Assembly (NCBI RefSeq): GCF_040253635.1
Contig: NZ_JBEJGX010000003.1
Coordinates: forward strand, 8,643,501-8,707,500
Reading direction: 5' to 3'
Source: Streptomyces sp. Edi2
GTDB taxonomy: Bacteria > Actinomycetota > Actinomycetes > Streptomycetales > Streptomycetaceae
Length of the DNA stretch: 64,000 nucleotides
Shown here: positions 8,830-17,715 of the stretch, one piece after another
How positions within the stretch are numbered: position 1 is the stretch's first letter
Layout: each line of letters starts with the position of its first letter
Program-made: the position numbers and the translations under genes
Notes under the pieces: generated by a model
What the model was told of the DNA's origin: nothing
Database searches by the model: none
The model's input: only the letters and a program-made list of their open reading frames with translations

Positions 8830-9172
8830 CTCCACCACCTGTGCCGTACGGGCGGACATCGCCGGTCGGTATAGAAGCGTCAGCTGTGCTCTTTCGGCAG
8901 GTCGCGGAGATGCTCCAGCGCTTCGGCGCCCTCCGTGGCCCTTACTCTGCCCGATAGCGGTGCCCGACCTCCTCGAACCGCTCGGGGCATGCGCGTACCA
9001 CTTGCGTAGGCCAGTTGAGGGCGCCGCTTCCTTGCACCACTCATCAAGGCGTGCCTCGTCTTTGGCCAGCCTGCGCGGCCAGATGCGATCAACGAGCACC
9101 CGCGTCCCGTCCTGGAACGAGGGACCTTCGTAGACGCGGCGCACGTGTACGAGAGGTCTGCTCGCCCTCGCC
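8830..9172 (-). pseudogene. DUF488 (YeaO-like) gene, frameshifted
   Basis: A DUF488 protein can be pieced together only by changing frame. The first part reads VHVRRVYEGPSFQDGTRVLV and DRIWPRRLAKDEARLDEWCK through RKWYAHAP. The reading then shifts for the middle (EGAEALEHLRDLPKEHS) and returns to the first frame for LTLLYRPAMSARTAQV, where intact copies have LTLLTATK. At least two indels are needed. No ATG with a good ribosome-binding site precedes the first part. Intact relatives of 120 residues occur at 36.2 and 38.1 kb. Confidence 0.75.
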
Positions 9173-9357
9173 GCCTCCTGACAACCACTGATACCCGGCT
9201 CGGCGTCCGAACGCTCCACCGTCACTATCTCTCCAGAGGTCCTTCGGTGCAGCACCGACACGTACGGCCTTCGGCCCCTACCCGAGAGCATTGCTCCTCG
9301 CAATGCTTATATCGGCATAAAATAGACCTGCATGGCAAAGGCGGGAGGACGGATCCG

Positions 9358-9462
9358 ATGAAATGTCACGACTGTGCGTCGGTGGACATGGTCGTGGACG
9401 CTCGCTCAGTCTCGGGCGTACTCGGTGGCGGCGAAACAACACGGAATAGGGTCGCCGAATAA
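9358..9462 (+). CDS. Possible 34-residue small protein
   Basis: A short ORF starts with ATG behind GGGAGGACGG and ends in TAA shortly before the glutamate synthase-like gene. The peptide begins MKCHDCASVDMVVDA, with a CxxC pair. An AT-rich stretch at about 9303-9323 may be a promoter. The reasonable ribosome-binding site is the only argument for it; codon use is weak and no family was recognised. It could equally be leader sequence of the gene at 9487. Confidence 0.2.
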   Translation: MKCHDCASVDMVVDARSVSGVLGGGETTRNRVAE

Positions 9463-9486
9463 CTGCACGCGACGTAGGGAGGCGTT

Positions 9487-11076
9487 ATGAGCCGCAGAGT
9501 CGCAGTGCTCGCCATGGTGCTAGCAGCAATACTCGCCGGGAGCGCCGCGGTAAGTGTGTCACCGTGGTGGTGGTGTGCGGCCGGCCCATTGCTCGCATTC
9601 GCAGGCACCGGCACATACGACCTCACGCAAAAACGTCACTCGGTACTGCGTAATTACCCAGTCATCGGGCATCTTCGGTATTGGATGGAGGACGTCCGGC
9701 CCGAGCTCCAGCAGTACTTCATCGAGCGGAATTACGACGGGCGCCCATTCGACCGGGACACCCGCTCCACGGTCTATGAGCGCGCCAAGGGCACCTCAGA
9801 CGTGGACCCGTTCGGCACCGAACTGTCGGTGTACGAGCCCGGCTACGAGTACTTCGCACATTCCGTCGTGCCCTGCCGGGTGCCCGAAAACCCGGTCACG
9901 GTGACCGTGGGTGGGCCCGGATGCGGCCGTCCATACGAGATGGCGCTGCTGAACGTGTCCGCGATGAGCTTCGGCTCTCTGTCGGCCAACGCAATCCTGG
10001 CTCTCAACCGGGGCGCCGCCGCAGGGAATTTCGCACATGATACGGGTGAGGGCGGCATCTCCGAATACCACACCCGCTATGGCGGGGATCTGGTCTGGGA
10101 AGTGGGGACGGGTTACTTCGGCTGTCGCACCCCGGGCGGAGATTTCGACGCCGAGGAATTCGCCCGGAAGGCGGCATGGGAGAGCGTCCGCTGTGTTTCC
10201 CTGAAGCTTTCGCAGGGCGCAAAGCCCGGAACGGGCGGGGTCCTACCGGGGGTAAAGGTCAATGCGGAGCTCGCCCGTGTACGTGAGGTGGAAGAGGGCC
10301 GCACCGTCATCTCACCCCCCTATCACCGTGTCTTCTCCACTCCGCGTGAACTGGTGCTGTTCCTTGCCCGGATGCGCGAACTGGCCGACGGCAAGCCGGT
10401 CGGCTTCAAACTGTGCGTCGGCAGCCGCCGCGAAGTGCTGGCAATATGCAAGGCAATGCTGGCCGAAGACATCACGCCAGACTTCATCATCGTAGACGGC
10501 GCCGAGGGCGGTACCGGCGCCGCCCCGCTGGAATTCGTCGACCATGTAGGTACACCCCTGACCGAAGGGCTTATCACGGTCCACAACGCGCTGGTCGGCA
10601 CCGGGCTGCGTGCCCGCATCCGCATCGGGGCGAGCGGCAAGGTCGCCACCGGTGCGGACATCGTCAAACGGCTGATCCAGGGCGCGGACTACACCAACGC
10701 GGCGCGGGCCATGATGTTCGCGGTCGGCTGTATCCAGTCGCAGCGCTGTCACACCAACACCTGCCCCGTGGGCGTCGCCACGCAAGACCCCCACCGGGTA
10801 CAGGCGCTTTATGTACCGGACAAGTACCTACGTGTGCAGCGCTTCCAACAGGCCACGGTGCACAGCGCCATGGAGATCATGGCCGCGCTCGGCGCAACGG
10901 ACCCCTCTCAGCTACATCCTCGTATGCTCTACCGGCGGATCTCACCGCACGCCGTCGCGTCGTACGACGAGCTGTTCACTTGGCTAGATCCCGGCCAGCT
11001 GATGTCCGGCGATCGACTTCCTGAGGACTGGGCGCTCGATTGGGCCGCTTGCGCACCGGATACATTCCGCACCTGA
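9487..11076 (+). CDS. FMN-binding glutamate synthase family protein
   Basis: The protein has 529 residues, starting at an ATG behind AGGGAGGCG. Hydrophobic N-terminal helices (about 5-45) precede the region with LRYWMEDVRPELQQYF. The (beta/alpha)8 domain follows (about 130-500), with MSFGSLSANAILALNRGA, GEGGISEYH, KLSQGAKPGTGGVLPG and DGAEGGTGAAPLEF, the FMN and substrate positions of GltB-type domains. Cysteines in CIQSQRCHTNTCPVG match the iron-sulfur loop. It lacks the glutaminase domain of GOGAT, so glutamate synthase activity is not assured; membrane-anchored members have unproven substrates. It is intact and single. Confidence 0.88.
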   Translation: MSRRVAVLAMVLAAILAGSAAVSVSPWWWCAAGPLLAFAGTGTYDLTQKRHSVLRNYPVIGHLRYWMEDVRPELQQYFIERNYDGRPFDRDTRSTVYERAKGTSDVDPFGTELSVYEPGYEYFAHSVVPCRVPENPVTVTVGGPGCGRPYEMALLNVSAMSFGSLSANAILALNRGAAAGNFAHDTGEGGISEYHTRYGGDLVWEVGTGYFGCRTPGGDFDAEEFARKAAWESVRCVSLKLSQGAKPGTGGVLPGVKVNAELARVREVEEGRTVISPPYHRVFSTPRELVLFLARMRELADGKPVGFKLCVGSRREVLAICKAMLAEDITPDFIIVDGAEGGTGAAPLEFVDHVGTPLTEGLITVHNALVGTGLRARIRIGASGKVATGADIVKRLIQGADYTNAARAMMFAVGCIQSQRCHTNTCPVGVATQDPHRVQALYVPDKYLRVQRFQQATVHSAMEIMAALGATDPSQLHPRMLYRRISPHAVASYDELFTWLDPGQLMSGDRLPEDWALDWAACAPDTFRT

Positions 11077-11139
11077 GCAGTTGCTGCATCTGCCCGGTTG
11101 GAGTCGTGCACGCGGCGTTGATCTGAGCTTGTGCTTTAT

Positions 11140-12612
11140 CTACCAAGATCTTCCAGGCTTGCCGATGGCCTTGAGGGTCTCGGGGCGTTTGACGGTCTTG
11201 CCGACGTCGTAGCGGGGTGCCCGGTGTTTGTTCTTGGCGCCGGGTGGTCGGCCGGGGCCGGCTCCTCGGGGTTTGGGAACACGGGTCGGGCAGGCAAGGT
11301 GAGCGCGGATGTTCCTGAACCCCCGGCGGACCCGGGCCGGGGTGAGCCGGTCGGAGGTGGTGGGTTTCTCCCAGGGCCTGCGGAGGTCCGCGGCGAGGGG
11401 CCGGGTGAGCCGGAGCTGGGTGTGAGCGACGATCAGAATCCAGGTCCAGCGGTCCGCCGCCTCGGGAGTACGGAGTTTCGGGGTGGTCCATCCGAGGGTC
11501 TGCTTCGCGAAGCGGAACGTGTGCTCCAGATCGAAGCGGCGGAGAAATGCCTGCCAGAAACGGTCCACATCGTCCGGGGTGGCGCCGGTCTTCGAAGACC
11601 ACAACCACACCGGCGGGGCATCCCGGTCCTTCGACAGATGCTCGACTTTCAACCGCATCAACGTCCCTTCCACCAAGGGAAGTTCACCATCATAATCAAG
11701 CCATGAGGAACGGTGGGTGAGCCGGGGGTGGGCCCGGTCCCATGCCTGGGTCTCGGCCTTGCCGTAGTTGATGGTGTCCGTGACCGTGGTGATCGCGGGC
11801 TCGGGCCAGGTCTCCGGCTTGGTGAAGCGGAATTCCGGGCCGTGCTTGGGTGGCCGGCCGTTGACGCCGTGCATCCTCGGTGGTTTCGGCAGCCGCATGA
11901 CGCGGTCGGAGCGGACCCGGCCGACCAGCTCGACCGGCAGATCACGCAGGACCCAGGCCAGGCGGGTGACGTCGTAGCCGGCATCGCTGACGACCACGAT
12001 GTCCGGGTCCCCGGCCTGCCACTGGCTGGCGGTGATGAGCCGTTCAACGACTCCTCGGAGCTGAGCGGCGGTGACCGCGGTCGCGTCGTCCGCCGGGCCG
12101 AGCCGGACCGCGTCCAGGATCGCGGTCCAGGACGTGGCGCCTGGCTCCAGCGCGGCCACGAAGGAGTAGGGCCAGCCCGGAATGAACTGCGACGCCGTCT
12201 TCGCACGGCCGTAGACGTGGCAGAACAGCCTCTCCGCCGAACACGGCGCGTCCGAACGAAGCCACGGCGACACATCGACCGCCAGGACCAGGCGCCCGCC
12301 GTCGAAACGCGGCAACGACAGGCCAGCCAGCACCGTCCGCAGCCGATCGACGTCGATCCGGCCGTGGTTCAAGCCGCCGTACATCGCTCCGTGCCCACGT
12401 CGATGCTCGGGCAACAGCGTCAAGTCCACAGGGGACTTCACTGCACCGTCCGCACACAGCACCCCGTCCACCAGCTCGAACAACTCGTCACGCCGGGCGG
12501 TCAGGCACTCGTAGAACTCTCCCCGGAAGCGTGACGCTTCCGCGAACGCTTCCCTCCGGACAGCATCAGGCAGCAAACTCACCCTCACGGCCTTCGTCGT
12601 GTTCACGTGCAC
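11140..12612 (-). mobile_element. Transposase of an IS701-like (NF041680-type) insertion sequence
   Basis: A 490-residue protein with a DDE-type core: VDVSPWLRSDAP near residue 112, VVVSDAGYDVTRLAWVLRDL near residue 208, and a late acidic region around FLRRFDLEHTFRFAKQTLGW near residue 370. The C-terminus is rich in Pro, Arg and Lys. The pattern fits the putative actinobacterial transposase group I know as NF041680, close to IS701-like elements. It reads away from the IS110 element at 12732. Terminal inverted repeats were sought in the flanks and not found by eye, so the element limits are unknown. The frame looks intact. Confidence 0.8.
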
Positions 12613-12731
12613 CTTGGTCGGAGCACATGATCAGACGAAGGCCGCCCCCACGTCCGGTGAATCCCCAGGTGAGCGAGTCAGTTCGAGACATCGTTCGAGG
12701 CCGGAAGATAAAGAACTTCCCAATGACGATG

Positions 12732-13928
12732 TCAAGCGGCTGCCGTGACGGTTGGTAGTACCTCATAACACGCTCCGTCGCGGATCATGGCCCACAAGAC
12801 GTTGGCTCGTCGACGGGCCAGAGCGAGCAAGGCCTGTTTGTGCCCCTTCCCCTCGTTCCGCTTACGTCCGTAGTAGGCCTGCGAGGCGGTGCAGGTTCTC
12901 AGGCTGGCCATGGCGGAAAGGTAGAAGGCTCGGAGTAGGCCGCGGTGATAGCGGCGCGGACGGCGCATGTTCCCGCTGACGCGGCCGGAGTCCCGTGGCA
13001 CGGGTGATAGGCCGGCGAAGGAGGCCAGGCGGTCGGCCGTGCCAAAAGCGTCCATGTCTCCGCCGGTGGCGGCGATGAACTCGGCGCCGAGAAGGGCGCC
13101 CATGCCGGGCAGACTGCGGATTACGGCGGCGTGACGGTGCTCGTGGAAGCGGGCCTCGATGAGCGCGTCGAGTTCGGCGATCTCCTCATCAATGACCAAT
13201 ACACCTTTGGCGATCCGGGCCACCATGGCGGCCGCGAGCGTCTCACCGGGAAGCGCGGTGTGCTGGCACTTGGCCGCCTCAACGATGGTTTCGGCGAGCG
13301 TTGCAGCGTTCTTCACCTTGCGGTTCTTCAGCCAGGTTCCGATCCGCTTGGTTCCGCTGCGGCGTATCGATGCCGGCACCTGGTAACCGGTCAGCAGGAC
13401 GACCGGGCCCTTCTTGCTCAGATTCAGTGCACGCTCCAAAGCCGGGAAAAACTCCAGCAGTTGGGCACGCAGTCGGTTGGTCTGGCGGGTCCGATCGTTG
13501 ACCAGATCCAGGCGTCGAGCTGTCAGAGTACGCAGGTCAACGGCTATCTCATCGCCAGGGCGAAGGAAGCCGAGGTCTTGGCGCATGCGGGCCTGGTCGG
13601 CGATGACGAAGGCGTCCTTCTCGTCCGTCTTGCCCTGGCCGCGGTAGGCGGTCGAGGCCTGATGCACGGCCAAGCCGGTGATGTAAACCATCGGCTGATC
13701 GTGGCTGAGCAGGAGGCCGATGAGCAGAGCGGCACCACCGTGGTTGATGTCCACCGCCCACAAGGTGTCCTCGGACAGTGCGAGGACGTCTGAGATCAGC
13801 TCCAGCAGGGCCGACTCATCGTTGAGGACGCGGCGAGAGAGGAGGCGGTCTCCTCGCTCATCGAGCACCACACAGTGGTGGTGTTCCTTGCCGATGTCCA
13901 CTCCGGCCCAGATCTGGGGCACGGTCAC
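12732..13928 (-). mobile_element. IS110-family transposase
   Basis: A 398-residue DEDD-type transposase. The N-terminal RuvC-like domain shows WAGVDIGKEHHHCVVLDERG, the acidic residue in TLWAVDINHGG, and GKTDEKDAFVIADQARM. The C-terminal part has the conserved LPGMGALLGAEFIAATGG and the serine-bearing FAGLSPVPRDSGRVSG. IS110 elements such as IS117 use a bridge RNA made from the non-coding ends, and have no long inverted repeats. The 120 bases at 12613-12731 and the 275 bases at 13929-14204 are the candidate ends that could hold that RNA. The frame is intact. Confidence 0.92.
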
Positions 13929-14204
13929 CTCCGCCAGCTCGTCGCTACAGATCGATCCCGCAGACGACCTCGCCGACGTTGTCCTACACAGCGATCAAGT
14001 CGCGTATCCCAATTAGCGGTCGAGTCGTCGCGGGGCTCCGGGCGGCCAAGTTCTTTGAGCCATCCAACGGCGACAAGCTCACAGCCATACCCAGAACCCC
14101 CGGGCCCGACGATCTTACGAATGACCGCCTCAGACCCACGCTTGGAAGGTAGGACAAGCTGAGAGCGTGTTTTTGAACTCGGGTCGTGAGGTCTGCCCGG
14201 CTGG

Positions 14205-14524
14205 ATGATCTGGGATGTGGCGTCTGGCGGGTTGGGTCGGCGGTACTGCTGGGAGTGCGGTGATCCGCTTCCGTCGACAATGGCGGCGGAAGCGGTGTTC
14301 TGCTCGGGTCGTTGCAGGTCACGGTGGTGGCGGAGGCTCCAGCGGACCCGTCAGCGTGTGATCGCCATGCAGCGTGGCGACCAGGCCGAGTGCCCAGTCT
14401 GCGGCCGGTCGTGGACGCTGGGGGTCGAACGATCGAGGTCGGCGTCTACTGCTCGCCACGGTGCAGAGTGCGGGCCTGTCGGCAGAGACAGGCGTCGCGG
14501 AACGGCGTCACGGAAACACCGTAG
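14205..14524 (+). pseudogene. Double zinc-ribbon protein with a one-base frameshift
   Basis: The first frame gives CWECGDPLP, FCSGRCRSRWW and CPVCGRSWTLG, then loses sense. Another frame takes over with TIEVGVYCSPRCRVRACRQR and stops at 14524. Together they make about 106 residues with two Cys4 ribbons. Adding one G to the five-G run at 14420-14424 joins them as TLGGRTIEVG. The break is therefore a homopolymer indel: a real mutation, a sequencing error, or less likely programmed slippage. Small tandem zinc-ribbon proteins with CxxC and CSxRCR occur in Streptomyces and may bind nucleic acid. It lies 310 bases before the Cry-like gene. Confidence 0.55.
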
Positions 14525-14837
14525 ACGAATGGCCCCCCATCACCACAGGTCACAGCCGTTTTTCGCAGGTTCTGAGGCCGGGCAACGGGTGCTTCGAGAG
14601 CCCCCGATTCGCGCCCTGTCTTGTCGGCCACACCCACTACCAGGGCATCCGCGCCCCGATTCCGTTGGCCCCCTTTCGCCCCGTCCCAGGAGGGGCGGCT
14701 CGGAGAGCCGTCCTTCATGAAGGCACCTTCCTTGCCGTCTTCGCTGGCTGGATTACCCCCTCAGCCAGCGGTGATCTGATTGCCTTTCACCGGGGAGCGG
14801 TTCGCCCGGCCCCTGTGAGTGAGAGGAGTGGATAGGA

Positions 14838-16973
14838 GTGGCTATGGATGAGGGAGAGTTCGACGCCGGTGGTGTCGACGATGCGGCGGGGGCACCGCGG
14901 TCAGTGGAACTGCCCGAGGACTACTCGCAGATCGCGATCGGCGGGATGAAATCAGTCATGTCCGCCATAGCGGGGCTGGTTCCGGGCATAGGGCTGGTCA
15001 CCGGTTTAGCCATGGGGACGGTCCTGGACATTCTCTTCCCCGGGCCGGACGTTTGGAGCGAGCTCCGTGACAAGGTCAAAGAGTTCGTGCATGGTGAGAT
15101 CAACCAGGCCTACTTCGATGAGCTGCAGGGGGATCTGAGGGGCATCCGCGATGTCGCGGGAGACTACAGCGATCTCGCGCAGCTCGGCCAAGACCCTTCC
15201 GCCATCCGGAGCAAGTGGCTAGCGACCGAGACCGAGATCGCCAAGGCGGTCCCCCGGTTTGAGCCCACCGGCGCCCCTGGTGAAGTGCTGGACCCGGTTC
15301 CCCTCCTGCCGCTGTTCGTGCAGGTGGTGCATCTGCACCTGATCTTGCTGCGCGACATGGCACTGCACGGGCAGGAGTGGGGTTTCGAGTCCTCGACCGT
15401 GGACCATTACAAGGCGAAACTCGCCAAGCTCGCCGGACCCGCCGGTGACGCGTCCTACATGCGGCGGGCCAAGAAGACGTACGAGCGGGGCTACGGCGAG
15501 TGTGGCTCCGATGTGGAGCGGATGTCGTACGAACGCGGCATGGTCATGAACGGGTACGCCCAGCACACCGCCTGGGAGTTCGTCGACGTCGTCAAGTACC
15601 CGAACGGGCACGACGTCAATCTGGACTGGGTGGTCTACGTGGGCCCGTTCGGAAGGATTACCGGGGGCATACCCGCTACCGCGCGCCCGCATCCCGGAGG
15701 CACCACGTCCGTCCGGGACCTCACCGTGTACACAAGCCGCCGTGTGACTGGCGCGCGCTGGCAGCCGTGGGCCAGCGGGCCCGACGGGCCGGCCCTCACG
15801 GTCGGCAAGACCGACACCGGCAAGGCCCATCCAGTCGAGTCGGGTGACAGAAGCATCAGGCATCTGTGGGGCTACGGCTGGCCTGCCTCTGTCGAGTTCG
15901 GTGTGCTCGGGCTCGCGTTCGGCGTCGGGGCCACCAAGGACGACAAAGAGAAGGCGCCTCCCGGATGGATCGGCGACCCTTCCCTCACCGTCAATAACCC
16001 CCCGAACAACTTAGAATTCTTCGCTCCTGGCTACTTCCTGTCCGACATTCGTGGCGGAAAGTATCACGAGTGGGGCTTCGGGAAAGACACCATCGAGTGG
16101 ATGGCATTCGGATTCCGCACGGGGGCCATGCCCTACCGGCCGTCGGCGGACCCGGTTGCGGGGCACGCGTACCTGCTGCAATCCGTACACGACGGCCGCT
16201 ACCTCGTACCGCAATCCGCAAAGCAGAACGCGTACGTCCTCTTGAGCCGCGACTCCGACTCCAAGATGGCTTCCTGGCACCTCACGGACGGCGGACTGCT
16301 GCGGAACCAGGCGGCGTCGGGGTTCATGCGGGTATCACCCCAGCACTCCGTGCGCATGAACCTTTCCGGCACGCCGTTCAAATGGGTGCGGCAGGAAGAC
16401 GATACGTACGCCATCTTCAGGAAAGACAACGGCGGTTGTCTGGTGGCAACTGAGGATGGCTGGCTCATGGACACATGGCCCTTCGAGCCGAAGAACCCGC
16501 GCATGAGGTGGGCCTTCCGTCCTGTCGTTTCCACCCGGCGAACATTCGGCAGCACCAGGCCGAGCTTCGACCTGGAAACGCGTCGGAAGGACGTCGGATA
16601 CTTCGAGGCCACTGTCACGGTGTCCAACCCCGGCAATGGCAGGGCCATCGAAGCGGGCTGGCACCTGTCCTTCCTTCTCCCCAAGGGGCTCGGCAGCCTG
16701 GTGAACGTCACCGGTGACCCGGTCACGCCCGAGGTGATCACCGCACGGCCGGTCGACCGCGGACTGCTCGTCGAGCTCCGGACCGCACCGTGGTCTGCCA
16801 AGAAGGACATCAAACCGGGGGAATCCTTCACCTTCACCCTGACCGGAGAAGCCGACACCACGACCACCGACCTCCGCAAGATCCACATCCAAGCCGACAT
16901 ACCCCGCATCAACGGCATCCCCATCAACAACACCTGGTCCGCAGAGGACACCACCCACACAACAAACCCCTGA
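14838..16973 (+). CDS. Three-domain Cry-type delta-endotoxin-like protein with beta-trefoil and CBM2-like C-terminus
   Basis: A 711-residue protein from GTG 14838 (or ATG 14844), behind GAGAGGAG and AGGAG. Residues 30-265 follow the Endotoxin_N helical bundle: a hydrophobic helix (AGLVPGIGLVTGLAMG), ILFPGPDVWSELRDKVKEF, the central-helix block LLPLFVQVVHLHLILLRD followed by HGQEWGF, and the closing DWVVYVGPFG, which stands where Cry proteins have the TREVYTDPLG-like block. Residues 270-430 are Gly-rich beta sequence, in the place of the beta-prism domain. Residues 440-565 look beta-trefoil-like (HAYLLQSVHDGRYLVP). Residues 575-700 resemble a CBM2-type beta-sandwich (GYFEATVTVSNPGNG). There is no signal peptide. 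Cry toxins insert the helical domain into insect gut membranes; activity here is inferred. IS elements flank it. Confidence 0.8.
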   Translation: MAMDEGEFDAGGVDDAAGAPRSVELPEDYSQIAIGGMKSVMSAIAGLVPGIGLVTGLAMGTVLDILFPGPDVWSELRDKVKEFVHGEINQAYFDELQGDLRGIRDVAGDYSDLAQLGQDPSAIRSKWLATETEIAKAVPRFEPTGAPGEVLDPVPLLPLFVQVVHLHLILLRDMALHGQEWGFESSTVDHYKAKLAKLAGPAGDASYMRRAKKTYERGYGECGSDVERMSYERGMVMNGYAQHTAWEFVDVVKYPNGHDVNLDWVVYVGPFGRITGGIPATARPHPGGTTSVRDLTVYTSRRVTGARWQPWASGPDGPALTVGKTDTGKAHPVESGDRSIRHLWGYGWPASVEFGVLGLAFGVGATKDDKEKAPPGWIGDPSLTVNNPPNNLEFFAPGYFLSDIRGGKYHEWGFGKDTIEWMAFGFRTGAMPYRPSADPVAGHAYLLQSVHDGRYLVPQSAKQNAYVLLSRDSDSKMASWHLTDGGLLRNQAASGFMRVSPQHSVRMNLSGTPFKWVRQEDDTYAIFRKDNGGCLVATEDGWLMDTWPFEPKNPRMRWAFRPVVSTRRTFGSTRPSFDLETRRKDVGYFEATVTVSNPGNGRAIEAGWHLSFLLPKGLGSLVNVTGDPVTPEVITARPVDRGLLVELRTAPWSAKKDIKPGESFTFTLTGEADTTTTDLRKIHIQADIPRINGIPINNTWSAEDTTHTTNP

Positions 16974-17229
16974 GGTGAGGCACCCGGTGTCTGGCAGGGG
17001 CCACGGCGTGGCGGGCGCCAGGCCCCGCAGGCGTGAACGATCGCATGCCCCCGGAAGGACACTGGACGGGGCTGCGTCGGTGCTGCGCTCGTGCGGGCTG
17101 CGGCGCTGCCGTCGCCTCGTCTGGGGCCGGCTCGCGTATGCCCCGGCTCGTAGCGCTCGCCACGGCCCCACTGCCCAAGACGGGCCAGGAGCACCACCAG
17201 AACAGCCTTATACCGTTCCCCGCCCCACC

Positions 17230-17257
17230 AGGCCCCGGGCCTTCAAGCCCGGGGCCT
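17230..17257 (+). terminator. Hairpin terminator downstream of the Cry-like gene
   Basis: An 11-base perfect stem (AGGCCCCGGGC with GCCCGGGGCCT) around a six-base loop CTTCAA, with no T-run. It could stop transcription from the Cry-like gene 256 bases upstream, or from the small minus-strand gene at 17409. Confidence 0.6.
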
Positions 17258-17384
17258 CCTGCTGCCGGCTACCAGCGATGCGGTGCGATGGTCCGAATCT
17301 CCGCGATGACGACGCCGGTCACGGGGTCACGGTGCACCGTGGCGTGCAGGCCCCAGTCGGCCGCACCGACGGTGAACCACCCCG

Positions 17385-17411
17385 ACGCGAAATCGTCGAC
17401 GCGATTCGCTA
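17385..17411 (+). repeat. Short stretch resembling an IS5 transposase segment
   Basis: The plus strand reads PRREIVDAIRY here, identical to residues of the IS5-type transposase encoded on the minus strand at 17716-18563. The DNA matches at about 27 of 31 positions, the differences being mostly synonymous. It may be a relic of a related element in opposite orientation. The match is short, so chance or gene conversion cannot be excluded. Confidence 0.35.
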
Positions 17412-17576
17412 TTCGACGAGGACTTCGAAGTCGACGCCACCGATCTCCACCGCGAGCGCGGCGTCTCCCCGATACTTCGTGATCGCCCCGACCCGCGTGA
17501 CCAGTGGATGCGCCGCCAGCAGGTGCATGAGCAGATCCCTGACCCCCTCACAGCGGGGGCCCTCGCATTCGGTCAT
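17409..17576 (-). CDS. Small hypothetical protein, 55 residues
   Basis: A short ORF starts with ATG at 17576 behind GGAGA at good spacing. It reads MTECEGPRCEGVRDLLMHLL and later ITKYRGDAALAVEIGGVDFE, with good Streptomyces codon use. After its stop another frame continues with a sensible-looking tail (GWFTVGAADWGLHATVHRDP) down to about 17282, so the gene may once have been longer. The 3' end coincides with the IS5-like stretch at 17385-17411. Family not recognised. Confidence 0.5.
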   Translation of the reverse strand: MTECEGPRCEGVRDLLMHLLAAHPLVTRVGAITKYRGDAALAVEIGGVDFEVLVE

Positions 17577-17715
17577 CTCAAGATCTCCGGCGTCATGGTT
17601 CTCCGAGCCTCGCGCTGGCGTGCTGTGTCCTGCTCAACGAGAGCCGCGTGGCCGTGATGCGAACCGGCCCGGCCCGGCACTGCAACCGCCGGGAGAAGAG
17701 CAGTAAGGAAGGCGG

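Noticed and set aside
14838..16973. Calling the toxin-like protein a plain CBM2 or ricin-type lectin enzyme
   Set aside because: The N-terminal 265 residues fit the Cry helical domain block by block and no catalytic domain is present.
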